Below, piece by piece: positions 1 through 7,754 of a DNA stretch of 39,231 nucleotides. This DNA comes from CAYYOS01 sp964473355. Its GTDB lineage: Bacteria > Pseudomonadota > Gammaproteobacteria > Burkholderiales > REEB80. The first letter of the stretch is position 1; each line of letters starts with the position of its first letter. The position numbers and the translations under genes were made by a program. Below the pieces are notes generated by a model. It made no database searches. It saw only the letters and a list, made by a program, of their open reading frames with translations, and was not told the origin of the DNA. The stretch spans positions 1 to 39,231 of the forward strand of contig CAYYOS010000003.1 of assembly GCA_964473355.1 (NCBI GenBank), read 5' to 3'.

Positions 1-713
1 GTTCCCACTGCGGTAGTCGTCGTAGGACCGGTAAAGAAGTCTAGTTGGGTGGCCGCATTCCCCATGGCATTGCCTCCACCAAAGGCTACAAAGTTTTGAC
101 TGGGCGTAGATACTGCACCAAAGAGATATACCGGTAACGACGCATTGTTATAGTGCTTTAAGACCAAACGGGCAGCCTTATTGGTGGAATTTGCATTGGT
201 ATTCGATAAACGTACAAGACCATTGTCGGGGCCAATGACTTCGAGGTTGCCGTTTAGGGTAACTTTGTTATTATCGAATTCGCCGTAGATTAAAGGCGTA
301 GCGGTATTGGAATTGTCAATATAAAGGCGATTGGAGCCGGTCTCATTTAGACCCGCGGTCCTCCCGATGAAGACATTTCCGGAACCGGTGTTATTGTTAA
401 CGCCCGCATAGGACCCAAGGAAGGTGTTGCCTTCCCCGGTGGTATTGAAGAGGCCTGCACCGTACCCCAGGAATGTGTTTTCGTCCCCGGTGGTATTAGC
501 ATAGCCCGCCAGATACCCGACAAGGGTATTGCTGTTCCCGCTGCTATTGTTGTAGCCCGCATCCCGGCCAATAAAAACACTACTGTCATCATCTCCCGCC
601 ACGCTCCCGGCGCCTTGCCCTAACTTGGTGTTGAAATTACCTTCAAACCCCGCTGCCCAGGCTTGGCCCATGGTTAAGGTAAAGAGTAAGAGAGCACTAT
701 TGAGTTGGTTCAT
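1..713 (-). CDS. Secreted repeat protein, 5' part only (surface/tail-fibre-like)
   Basis: The gene is open from an ATG at 713 to the window edge, so only the first 237 residues are present. A GGAAAAAG ribosome site precedes the ATG. The N-terminus (MNQLNSALLLFTLTMGQAWA) is a plain Sec signal peptide. Residues 42-126 are about five copies of a 16-18 residue unit with the pattern NTFLGxxAGxxNTTG. From about residue 127 comes a non-repetitive Gly/Asn-rich part. From memory, such repeats occur in bacterial surface proteins that often end in a tail-fibre S74 chaperone domain; the C-terminus is outside the window, so this is unproven. It lies downstream of an outer-membrane TpsB-type transporter on the same strand but does not look like a filamentous haemagglutinin. 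The coding call is strong; the function is unknown. Confidence 0.8.
   Translation of the reverse strand, partial: MNQLNSALLLFTLTMGQAWAAGFEGNFNTKLGQGAGSVAGDDDSSVFIGRDAGYNNSSGNSNTLVGYLAGYANTTGDENTFLGYGAGLFNTTGEGNTFLGSYAGVNNNTGSGNVFIGRTAGLNETGSNRLYIDNSNTATPLIYGEFDNNKVTLNGNLEVIGPDNGLVRLSNTNANSTNKAARLVLKHYNNASLPVYLFGAVSTPSQNFVAFGGGNAMGNAATQLDFFTGPTTTTAVG
336..590 (-). repeat. Tandem 17-codon repeats inside the surface-protein gene
   Basis: This part encodes residues 42-126 of the first gene. It holds about five units of 16-18 codons, including NSNTLVGYLAGYANTTG, DENTFLGYGAGLFNTTG and EGNTFLGSYAGVNNNTG. The units differ in sequence, so copy number is probably stable. Confidence 0.75.
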
Positions 714-939
714 TTCTTTTTCCTTTCACATGTAAAATTATCTCCAGTTAAGATTCACTTCATCTGTCGGCAGTGGCTTTGCATTTGAATATCTTGCCTT
801 AGTGATTGGCAATTCCAAGTGCGCCGTCACAACCGCCCCCATCCGTCTTAACGCTAATTGCAATTTAAAGTAACTACGCTTAACCGCCCCGGGGTGAACC
901 CCACATTGGGCCACCCTTATAGCTAGGCTTAAAACCCCT

Positions 940-1203
940 CTACTGGGTATACACATCCTCTAAGCCAAAATTGGCTTTCTCAGAGCGTGCTTTAATTAAG
1001 CGATCCGACGTAGACCGAGCGGATGCTTGTTCCCAAATGTGTGCATCGCTTAGCGTTTGCGGTGTGGGCTCTTTACAGGGGCGCAATACCTCAATGGCAC
1101 CGACATAGCCCATTTTCTGGGCCTGCTCACGACACAAGTCTTCCGCAAACACGGGTGTAGCAACGCTACCTATAATACTGACGGCTAAAAGTAAGTTTTT
1201 CAT
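940..1203 (-). CDS. Small exported protein, function unknown
   Basis: An 87-residue protein. I chose the ATG at 1203 because GAAGGAG sits 7 bases upstream and the next residues (MKNLLLAVSIIGSVATPVFA) form a clear signal peptide cut after AFA-like VFA; a longer frame to 1275 lacks both. The mature part of about 67 residues is charged and carries two cysteines (EDLCREQ and LRPCKEP), which could pair in the periplasm. No family was recognised. It lies downstream of the TpsB-like gene in the same direction, but a hairpin at 1418-1438 separates them, so it probably has its own promoter in 1204-1417; I could not define one. Confidence 0.7.
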   Translation of the reverse strand: MKNLLLAVSIIGSVATPVFAEDLCREQAQKMGYVGAIEVLRPCKEPTPQTLSDAHIWEQASARSTSDRLIKARSEKANFGLEDVYTQ

Positions 1204-1417
1204 GGCTTGATCTCCTTCTTCGAGAATTAAAACAGCGAACTTGCTGCTGGTTCTCAGTATCAAGGCTTTATCCAAACTTTTATAGGAACTACGTCACAAG
1301 GGGCATGTGATTTATTACCATCCCAACCTCGTTGCCACACATGAGAGGGGATCGCAAAAAGGGGCAGCAACAATCCCGATAGGCGGCTAGTTACGATAAC
1401 CAACTCTCCAAACCAAA

Positions 1418-1438
1418 TCGCCCCCTCTGAGGGGGCGA
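1418..1438 (-). terminator. Hairpin after the TpsB-like gene
   Basis: A perfect 9-base inverted repeat, TCGCCCCCT / AGGGGGCGA, with a 3-base loop begins 36 bases past the stop codon at 1474. On the minus strand it is followed by TTTGGTT, a weak T-run, so termination is plausible rather than certain. Confidence 0.55.
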
Positions 1439-1473
1439 ACGGTGACTTCGCGCGAGCTTGGTCAAGCTAGTTA

Positions 1474-3069
1474 TTAGTAAACCACGTTTAAGCCAAAATG
1501 AATTTTGCTATCACCGCGTTCGCGAAATCCTGCACCTTTAAGCACATACGCGTAATCCAGGCGAAGGTTGATATGCTTGCCCCAGCCTAAGCGCAGACCT
1601 AAACCGGTGGAAGCGATATTTGCTTTGGTTAATTCGTCGGGTAGCGATTGGTTGCGCGATACGCTGCCAAAGTCATAGAAAATGAGGGCTCGCGCGCTCG
1701 CCTGGGGGACACCAACGGCTGGGCCAAAGTCGGGCGTATACAATTCAACGCTACCTCGATAGCCTTCGTCGTTGGTAATTTCGCGCTCATTAAAGCCGCG
1801 TACGGAGTCAACGCCGCCTATGCCAAATTGCTCGGCCGCAACCAGCGCGTCCCGAGTATATTGGCCATCAAATACCGCGCGCGCTTGCCAGTTCGCAAGG
1901 GCATAGCTGGCGTTAAGCCCGAAACGCGCCAAGCTGTAATTCGCATCCGCCCCTAATCGCGCTAAGTTGAAATCCTCATCCTCGCCGTTGTTGCCGCCTG
2001 GAATATTTTTGACCAGCCCCGCATAAAAGCCCGCGGCGATCGGCGCTTGATGCCACGCGCCGGAATACGTCACACTGGCGGGGTGAACGGTTATATCGTT
2101 GCCGATCGGCGCGCCGGAAAAATCGACAGCGTTTTTGTAGGCTTTATATTCGAGACCGTAAATCAACTTTTGGTTATAACTTTCTACCTTGGGCAAGTGG
2201 TGGTTATACCGCACGCCAAAGACCGTGCCCTTGCCGCTCACGTTAAATACGTCGGCCACCACGCCCGAATTGACAGACGAATAGCCCGCGGATAAATCCA
2301 CGCTGTCACCCCAGGAATAAATCGGGATGCGATAGCTGGCACCGAAAATTTGGACCTCACTTAATTTTTCCGGGGAGGTAACGTATTGAGCGGTCAATAC
2401 ATGGTCGCGGTTTGCCACATTGGCGTGTTGGAACCCTATACCTAAGCGCAATTTGCCAGTTTCGCTGGTGCCGGTGTTATCCAGCAAGCCAAAAACTTTC
2501 CAAGGTTTTTCGTCCGTTACGCGCAGTGTCGCGTCCACTTCACCCGGATTGGCCCCGCTTTTTAAAACTAAACTTGTTTGTTTTGCGGGATTATCGTTAG
2601 CGAGGTTTAAACTCTCCGCGTTTTTGCGGGTGTTGGGCACTTCACCTTCGCGTAAAAAAGGGAGGGATGCCCGTATGTTTTCATTATCAAAAAATTGCGT
2701 ACCGGTAACGGAAACTTTACCGATTCGACCTTCGAGGACCTTTAGGCGGATAACGCCACTTTTTACTTCTTGCTCAGGTAAGCTTACGTTGACTGTGCCA
2801 AAGCCTCGCGAGAAATAAGCCAAGCTTAGGGCTTCGCGGGCTTTTTCTACATCCGCAAAGGTGCGGGCCGGGCCCGTGTATGGGGCGAGCAGTTTTTCGA
2901 CCTCGGCGGGAGGGAGTAAGCTATTGCCTTCCAATTGATAAGTGTTAACATCAAATCGGACCGGCGTGTTCGATTGCGCGAACCCATTGCCAACTAGGCA
3001 AAAAAAAACGCCCAATAGGCAGCCAAAAAAGCGTGGCGCCAACGGCGCAAAATTGACTTGCTTTACCAT
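1474..3069 (-). CDS. FhaC/ShlB-family outer-membrane transporter (TpsB of two-partner secretion)
   Basis: A 531-residue protein. The ATG at 3069 follows GGGAGG at 10 bases and starts a signal peptide ending near GNGFAQS; an upstream GTG (3096) has no better site. Residues about 38-110 fit a POTRA_2 domain (YQLEGNSLLPPAEVEKLL, then AYFSRGFGTVNVSLPEQ and VIRLKVLEGRIGKV). A second POTRA-like segment follows (VTGTQFFDNENI). The rest is a beta-barrel with the typical VRGFNE...GYRGSVELYTP motif of loop 6 and a C-terminal aromatic residue (LNVVY). The family exports large TpsA adhesins or haemolysins across the outer membrane. No TpsA gene is visible next to it in the window, so its substrate is unknown. 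Confidence 0.88.
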   Translation of the reverse strand: MVKQVNFAPLAPRFFGCLLGVFFCLVGNGFAQSNTPVRFDVNTYQLEGNSLLPPAEVEKLLAPYTGPARTFADVEKAREALSLAYFSRGFGTVNVSLPEQEVKSGVIRLKVLEGRIGKVSVTGTQFFDNENIRASLPFLREGEVPNTRKNAESLNLANDNPAKQTSLVLKSGANPGEVDATLRVTDEKPWKVFGLLDNTGTSETGKLRLGIGFQHANVANRDHVLTAQYVTSPEKLSEVQIFGASYRIPIYSWGDSVDLSAGYSSVNSGVVADVFNVSGKGTVFGVRYNHHLPKVESYNQKLIYGLEYKAYKNAVDFSGAPIGNDITVHPASVTYSGAWHQAPIAAGFYAGLVKNIPGGNNGEDEDFNLARLGADANYSLARFGLNASYALANWQARAVFDGQYTRDALVAAEQFGIGGVDSVRGFNEREITNDEGYRGSVELYTPDFGPAVGVPQASARALIFYDFGSVSRNQSLPDELTKANIASTGLGLRLGWGKHINLRLDYAYVLKGAGFRERGDSKIHFGLNVVY

Positions 3070-3154
3070 TAAATAAAGACCTCCCGCGGGTGACACTCGG
3101 AAATGTTAGACTACCCCCCTTTTAATTACAAGACGGTATAGGTTATCCACCATC

Positions 3155-3199
3155 ATGCCTATAGGCCAAAAGTACTATGCCTAAAGGCCTAGTGCTTTT
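3155..3199. promoter_or_regulatory. Tandem palindromic boxes between divergent TpsB-like and cyclase genes
   Basis: ATGCCTATAGGCC (3155-3167) and ATGCCTAAAGGCC (3177-3189) are near-identical, start 22 bases apart (two helical turns), and the first contains the perfect palindrome GCCTATAGGC. The second copy is the centre of a longer inverted repeat, 3168-3199, with 14-base arms (AAAAGTACTATGCC / GGCCTAGTGCTTTT; one mismatch, one G-T). Position between two divergent starts fits an operator pair for a dimeric regulator. The longer hairpin could instead act as an RNA structure in the leader of the cyclase mRNA. The regulator is not known. Confidence 0.5.
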
Positions 3200-3252
3200 A
3201 CCCATGAAGTGGCCAACACTATATCTCTACAAATTTCCAGGGAACCGGTGCA

Positions 3253-5484
3253 ATGGCTGGGTTTAAAGCTTGGATGCGACGGCACGGTCTGCGTATCGCA
3301 CTCGGACTATCAGTAACTTTTTTGCTGGCGCTGTATGCGCGAGACGATGTTCACCTACCCGCCTTGGCGCAGCTGGAAGCCTGGAGTTACGATTTCCGCA
3401 TAAAAACCTTGCGATCCGGCGTTGGCGATGCCCGTATTGTTATTGTCGACATCGATGAGAAAAGCCTCGCGGAAGAGGGGCAATGGCCATGGCGCCGCGA
3501 CACCATGGCACTCCTTGTGGAGCGCGTCATCACGCAATATAAAGCCAGTGTCCTGGGGTTCGACGTGGTGTTTGCGGAAAGGGACGAGACGTCCGGTTTA
3601 AGTACGCTACGCCTACTAGAAAAAAACGAACTCAAAGACGTCCCCGAGTTTAAGGCAGCCTTGTCGCGCTTATCTCCTAAGCTAGATTTCGATGCTTTAT
3701 TCGCCCGAGCACTAGAAAATCGCCCAGTAATATTGGGGTATTACTTTACCAGCGAAGATCAACATAAAGCCCGAGCCAGCGGCGCGCTGCCTAAGCCCAT
3801 ATTGACGCAGCAAGACTTAGCGGCCTATGCGGGAAATTTTATTTTCGGCTCCGGCTATGGCGCAAATTTGCCTGAGTTACAGGCGGCTGCGGCCAATGCC
3901 GGGCACTTTAACCCCGAGCTTGACGTCGACGGGGTTGTGAGGCGCTTGCCAATGTTGATGCGTTACGGACCTGATTTTTACGCGCATTTTTCTTTGGCGG
4001 TGGCGCACGCTTACTTGGGTTTTCCCGATGTCACGGTTGGGCCCCGGCCAGCCCATGGATACGCTGCTATTGACTGGCTCAAGGTGGGGCCAAAAGTGAT
4101 TCCGGTGGATAAAAAGGTCACGGCACTCGTGCCCTATGCGGGCGAACAGGGTAGCTTTGTCTATGTTTCGGCGGTCGATGTGTTGCGTGGGCGAATAGCG
4201 CCCAATGTGCTTTGGGGAAAAATCGTTTTGGTTGGGACCACGGCGCTGGGTTTAGTCGATACGCGTAGTACGCCAGTTGCCAATGTTTTTCCGGGCGTAG
4301 AAATCAATGCAAACATGATTGCAGGCATTCTTAATCAGAATATTAAAAGCACGCCGGAATGGGTGACCGATCTGGAAATTGTCACGCTAGTGCTTCTTGG
4401 GAGCTTGCTCGCCATTTCACTACCCTTTTTAGGGCCTGTGCATGCCTCTGTGGTCGCCGCTGCAGCGGTTCTAGTTAGCGTCACTGGCAACGTACTCGCT
4501 TGGCAATATGCCAACTTGGTGTTGCCCGTAGCGTCTGTTCTATCGCTAATCATCTTGATTTTCGCCCTGAACACTTCTTACGGATATTTTGTCGAGACGC
4601 GCGCTAAACGGCAAATGGCTCGGCGTTTTGGTCAGTATGTACCGCCCGAGCTCGTCGACGAAATGAGTCGCAACCCGGAAAGCTGTACGATGGAAGGCGA
4701 AAGCCGCTACATGACCGTGCTGTTTAGCGACGTTCGGAATTTTACAAAAGTATCGGAAGGGCTAGATCCCAAAGCACTTTCTGCCTTAATGAACGAGTAT
4801 TTAACCGCGATGACCCAAATCATCCATAAGCATCGCGGTACGATAGATAAATATATCGGTGACGCAATCATGGCCTTTTGGGGCGCGCCCCTAAGAGACG
4901 AAAACCATGCGCATCGCGCTGTTCTGGCGGCACTGGAGATGCAAACAAAGATGCGTGAGCTTGCCCCGCAATTTATCGCCCGGGGCTGGCCGGATCTAAA
5001 AATAGGCGTCGGGATCAATACGGGGTGGATGAGCGTCGGTAACATGGGTTCCGAATTCCGGCGCGCCTATACGGTAATGGGAGACGCGGTGAACATCGCC
5101 TCTCGCCTGGAAAGTTTAACGAAAGAATATGCGGCTGAAGTCCTGGTTGCGGAAGAGAGCAAGACGCAAACCCCGCTGATAATCTACAAAGAATTAGATC
5201 GAGTATGCGTTAAGGGGAAAGTTGAGCCGGTGGGCATCTTCGAGCCAATTGGCTTAGGTGAAAACGTGTCCCATGACACCTTGGAGCGGGTCGAAGCCTT
5301 TCATAAGGCGCTGGCGTTATACCGCGCTCGTGAATGGGACGCCGCGCTCGCGGCTTTCAAAGAATTGGGTGTGCAGGGTGAACGCCTCGAGTTGGTGCAT
5401 TTATATCTTTCTCGTACGGAATACTTTTCTGTCAACCCACCCGACGCAACATGGAGCGGCGTTTTCGAGTTTGCAACAAAATGA
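3253..5484 (+). CDS. CHASE2-domain class III adenylate cyclase (first copy)
   Basis: A 743-residue inner-membrane protein predicted to make cAMP from ATP. It has one N-terminal membrane helix (about 13-28), an extracytoplasmic CHASE2 sensor (about 35-350, with the DARIVIVDIDEKSL start typical of the domain), three membrane helices (about 372-440) and a C-terminal cyclase domain. Metal ligands are D493 (FSDVRNF) and D537 (DKYIGDAIMAFWG). Purine-selecting residues are K533 and T607, with N614 and R618 in GDAVNIASRLE for the transition state. The K/T pair places it in class IIIb, a group often stimulated by bicarbonate. The start follows a weak AGGGA site. It heads a probable operon with the phosphodiesterase-like gene 81 bases downstream. 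What CHASE2 senses is unknown. Confidence 0.9.
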   Translation: MAGFKAWMRRHGLRIALGLSVTFLLALYARDDVHLPALAQLEAWSYDFRIKTLRSGVGDARIVIVDIDEKSLAEEGQWPWRRDTMALLVERVITQYKASVLGFDVVFAERDETSGLSTLRLLEKNELKDVPEFKAALSRLSPKLDFDALFARALENRPVILGYYFTSEDQHKARASGALPKPILTQQDLAAYAGNFIFGSGYGANLPELQAAAANAGHFNPELDVDGVVRRLPMLMRYGPDFYAHFSLAVAHAYLGFPDVTVGPRPAHGYAAIDWLKVGPKVIPVDKKVTALVPYAGEQGSFVYVSAVDVLRGRIAPNVLWGKIVLVGTTALGLVDTRSTPVANVFPGVEINANMIAGILNQNIKSTPEWVTDLEIVTLVLLGSLLAISLPFLGPVHASVVAAAAVLVSVTGNVLAWQYANLVLPVASVLSLIILIFALNTSYGYFVETRAKRQMARRFGQYVPPELVDEMSRNPESCTMEGESRYMTVLFSDVRNFTKVSEGLDPKALSALMNEYLTAMTQIIHKHRGTIDKYIGDAIMAFWGAPLRDENHAHRAVLAALEMQTKMRELAPQFIARGWPDLKIGVGINTGWMSVGNMGSEFRRAYTVMGDAVNIASRLESLTKEYAAEVLVAEESKTQTPLIIYKELDRVCVKGKVEPVGIFEPIGLGENVSHDTLERVEAFHKALALYRAREWDAALAAFKELGVQGERLELVHLYLSRTEYFSVNPPDATWSGVFEFATK

Positions 5485-5565
5485 CTATGGCATCCAAATA
5501 ATTATAGCTAGATCGCAAAAATTCCGGCAAACTCTATGGCCTTAAGTCACCAGAATGAGGGGTGT

Positions 5566-6330
5566 ATGCGTTTAAAAGTTTTGGGCTGTAGTGGTGGTAT
5601 AGGCGGTGAATTGCACACCACATCGTTGTTGGTCGATAAGGATATTTTAATTGATGCGGGTACCGGTGTTAGTACCTTGAGCATAGCGGAGTTAAAAAAT
5701 ATCGATCATGTTTTTATTACGCATTCCCACCTAGATCATATCGCCAGTCTCCCTCTCATGGTTGATAGTGTTGCACGCATGCGAGATAAACCCATAACGG
5801 TGTACGCCACAGAAGCCACGATTGCTATTATTAGAGGGCATATTTTCAATTGGGAAATATGGCCGGATTTTACGCGGATACCTGACTCCAAAAATCCGTT
5901 TATGCGTTACAAAGTCATTCGAATCGGCATACCAACCGATTTAGACGGACGACTAATTACAGCTATACCCGCAGAGCATGTGGTCCCCGCGGTGGGGTAT
6001 CATTTAAGTAGCGGTGCAGGGGACTTAGTGTTTTCTGGTGACACCACTACCAATGATGGACTCTGGGAATATGTCAATAACTTACAAAGTTTGCGTTATT
6101 TAATTGTCGAGACCGCTTTCTCGAACGAGGAGAAAGATATCGCGATATTATCAAAACATCTTTGTCCCACGATGCTCGAAGAAGAGTTGAAAAAAATGCG
6201 CCATACTCCGGAGATTTACATTACCCATCTCAAACCCGGTGAGATTGAAAAAACCATGGCAGAAATTGCGGCGTGTGTTACATGCGGCGCGCCGCGCATG
6301 CTAGAAAATGGTCACGTGTTTAATTTCTGA
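5566..6330 (+). CDS. Class II 3',5'-cyclic-nucleotide phosphodiesterase-like metallohydrolase
   Basis: A 254-residue metallo-beta-lactamase-fold protein. I chose ATG 5566 because GAGGGG lies just upstream; an in-frame ATG at 5536 has no ribosome site. The start MRLKVLGCSGG is the usual first strand of this fold. H53, H55, D57 and H58 (THSHLDHIASLP) match the HxHLDH signature of class II cyclic-nucleotide phosphodiesterases. Further ligands are likely in AEHVVP, SGDTTTND and ITHLKPG. There is no signal peptide, so it should act in the cytoplasm. Next to a cyclase, hydrolysis of cAMP is the most economical role. The fold also includes RNase Z and other hydrolases, so the substrate is inferred, not proven. 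Confidence 0.82.
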   Translation: MRLKVLGCSGGIGGELHTTSLLVDKDILIDAGTGVSTLSIAELKNIDHVFITHSHLDHIASLPLMVDSVARMRDKPITVYATEATIAIIRGHIFNWEIWPDFTRIPDSKNPFMRYKVIRIGIPTDLDGRLITAIPAEHVVPAVGYHLSSGAGDLVFSGDTTTNDGLWEYVNNLQSLRYLIVETAFSNEEKDIAILSKHLCPTMLEEELKKMRHTPEIYITHLKPGEIEKTMAEIAACVTCGAPRMLENGHVFNF

Positions 6331-6339
6331 TAAATAAGC

Positions 6340-7056
6340 ATGTCTTACGCTCGCCTGGCACTGACATTTTTGCTAAGCCTCCCCCTTTGCGGTAGTGCGC
6401 AATCCCTTTCATCTTCCCCTGATCCTCATTATAACGAAGTGGGATTTTTTGATGTCCACGTTTGCAATTGGCCCGACCGTCCTCTGTTTTTTATGGCGCT
6501 TTTTTCTACTACTCGGTTCGCCGAGGTACAGGAGGTGGCCGTATCAGACCCGACTGGTCGTCCGATAGGGAAGCTGGATCTCGGTAAATATAATATTGTG
6601 CGATCTCCAGGTAAGCCTGAAAAGCGGGTTTTTATTTCCCATTTAGATATACCCAGTGGCGCAGCTAACGGTTGGTATGAGGCGCGCATAATCTTAAACG
6701 ACGGCAAAATGCTTACTGCGAAAGATTTTGTGTATATCGATCAGATGCCTTTACCTCAGGGCTTTAAGCCGGAGGAGGGCGGTGAGATCTCCGAAATACC
6801 GGCGACCTTAAGCTGGAATACCGTGCCAGGGGCGAAGTTCTATCGAGTTTTTATAAGAAATTTGTGGACGGGCGAAAGCGTATATCAATCCAAAGTCCTG
6901 AGTGAACCTCGGGTAGCACTTCCACCCGAACTGTTGCGGAGGGGTGAATCTTACTCATGGAAGGTCCATGCACGCGACGTACACGAAGACGCGCTATGGG
7001 GAGATTTCAATCTAGGCACGCTAAGCCGAGATGTCGTATTTTCAATCACGCCATAG
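6340..7056 (+). CDS. Exported protein with a fibronectin-III-like part, function unknown
   Basis: A 238-residue protein with a signal peptide (MSYARLALTFLLSLPLCGSAQ). It starts 9 bases after the phosphodiesterase-like gene, so the two are almost surely cotranscribed, probably with the cyclase. Residues about 35-125 look like a beta-sandwich. Residues about 145-238 resemble a fibronectin type III module (PATLSWNTVPGAKFYRVFI, then GESYSWKVHARD). Being periplasmic or secreted, it cannot touch cAMP, but it could be a ligand or regulator of the external CHASE2 domain, as the FecR protein may be for the second cyclase. That role is inference from gene order only. No named family was recognised. Confidence 0.78.
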   Translation: MSYARLALTFLLSLPLCGSAQSLSSSPDPHYNEVGFFDVHVCNWPDRPLFFMALFSTTRFAEVQEVAVSDPTGRPIGKLDLGKYNIVRSPGKPEKRVFISHLDIPSGAANGWYEARIILNDGKMLTAKDFVYIDQMPLPQGFKPEEGGEISEIPATLSWNTVPGAKFYRVFIRNLWTGESVYQSKVLSEPRVALPPELLRRGESYSWKVHARDVHEDALWGDFNLGTLSRDVVFSITP

Positions 7057-7103
7057 TTTTTGAGAGCGAAACAAGGACACCTTAACTCTTGGCAAACCTT
7101 TCC

Positions 7104-7745
7104 CTATTCTGGGTTGGTGTCTAACGGCAACATATTGGTTACAGTGTTGATCACATAAGGCGACAATGTTGAGACTTCCAACAAGCCAGTGGTGCATCCC
7201 GAAACCGTTTGGTTTTCTTTAACCACGATTTTATTCTTTTTAATGTCCTCCATTTCGACTTGCCCCTTTAAAACAAATAAGGTGGTTCGGCGAAGCCCCG
7301 TGGCTTGTACTGTCCAAATAACATCTGTTCCCTGGATGCCGGCAATTGAGGTCGGTGCTTCGACAGTAAAGCGATCCTTGCCCGCGGTGAGCTTGTTAAT
7401 AGCTACCCGGATTTGGCCAAAAAGGATTTTGATGTTCGTTTTCCATCCCCCATCTGCCTTGTCTAGCTGCGTGATTTGAACCTGGCTACGCTCGCCAATT
7501 TTCATTACTCCCCCATTGTGCATGCGTAATTCGACAGATGCCCCCGGCGGCGTGCGGACTTCCTGATTGGCACGGACTAAGTGTCCTTCTGCCAAATCGC
7601 CCTGCACGCCCTTCGAGGTTACCAACGTAACTTTTCCAGTTACGCGGGCAACTAGCATTTCGCTTGGGTCGGCAGCCCAGGCAATGCTCTCGCAGAGGAA
7701 CACCGTCGAGACACCAAGAATGAATTGTTTGAATTTAAAGCTCAT
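7104..7745 (-). CDS. Periplasmic FecR-domain protein
   Basis: A 213-residue protein with a signal peptide (MSFKFKQFILGVSTVFLCESIAWA). Residues about 50-145 are a FecR domain: EVRTPPGASVELRMHNGGVMKIGERSQ, then a FGQIRVAINKL strand and the characteristic SIAGIQGTDVIW. It lacks the membrane anchor and sigma-interacting region of classical FecR. It is the last gene of the six-gene minus-strand operon; its GAGGGGGAT ribosome site overlaps the region of the cyclase stop codon, with 9 bases between the genes. Because the cyclase it follows has an extracytoplasmic CHASE2 domain, this protein may present a signal to it. It converges on the exported-protein gene ending at 7056. Confidence 0.85.
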   Translation of the reverse strand: MSFKFKQFILGVSTVFLCESIAWAADPSEMLVARVTGKVTLVTSKGVQGDLAEGHLVRANQEVRTPPGASVELRMHNGGVMKIGERSQVQITQLDKADGGWKTNIKILFGQIRVAINKLTAGKDRFTVEAPTSIAGIQGTDVIWTVQATGLRRTTLFVLKGQVEMEDIKKNKIVVKENQTVSGCTTGLLEVSTLSPYVINTVTNMLPLDTNPE

Positions 7746-7754
7746 AGATCCCCC

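Noticed and set aside
336..590. CRISPR-like or DNA-level repeat array
   Set aside because: The repetition is at protein level within one frame; the DNA copies diverge and there are no spacers.
738..956. Minus-strand frame of 72 codons between the two first genes
   Set aside because: It overlaps the end of the small exported protein, has no signal, domain or ribosome site; treated as intergenic.
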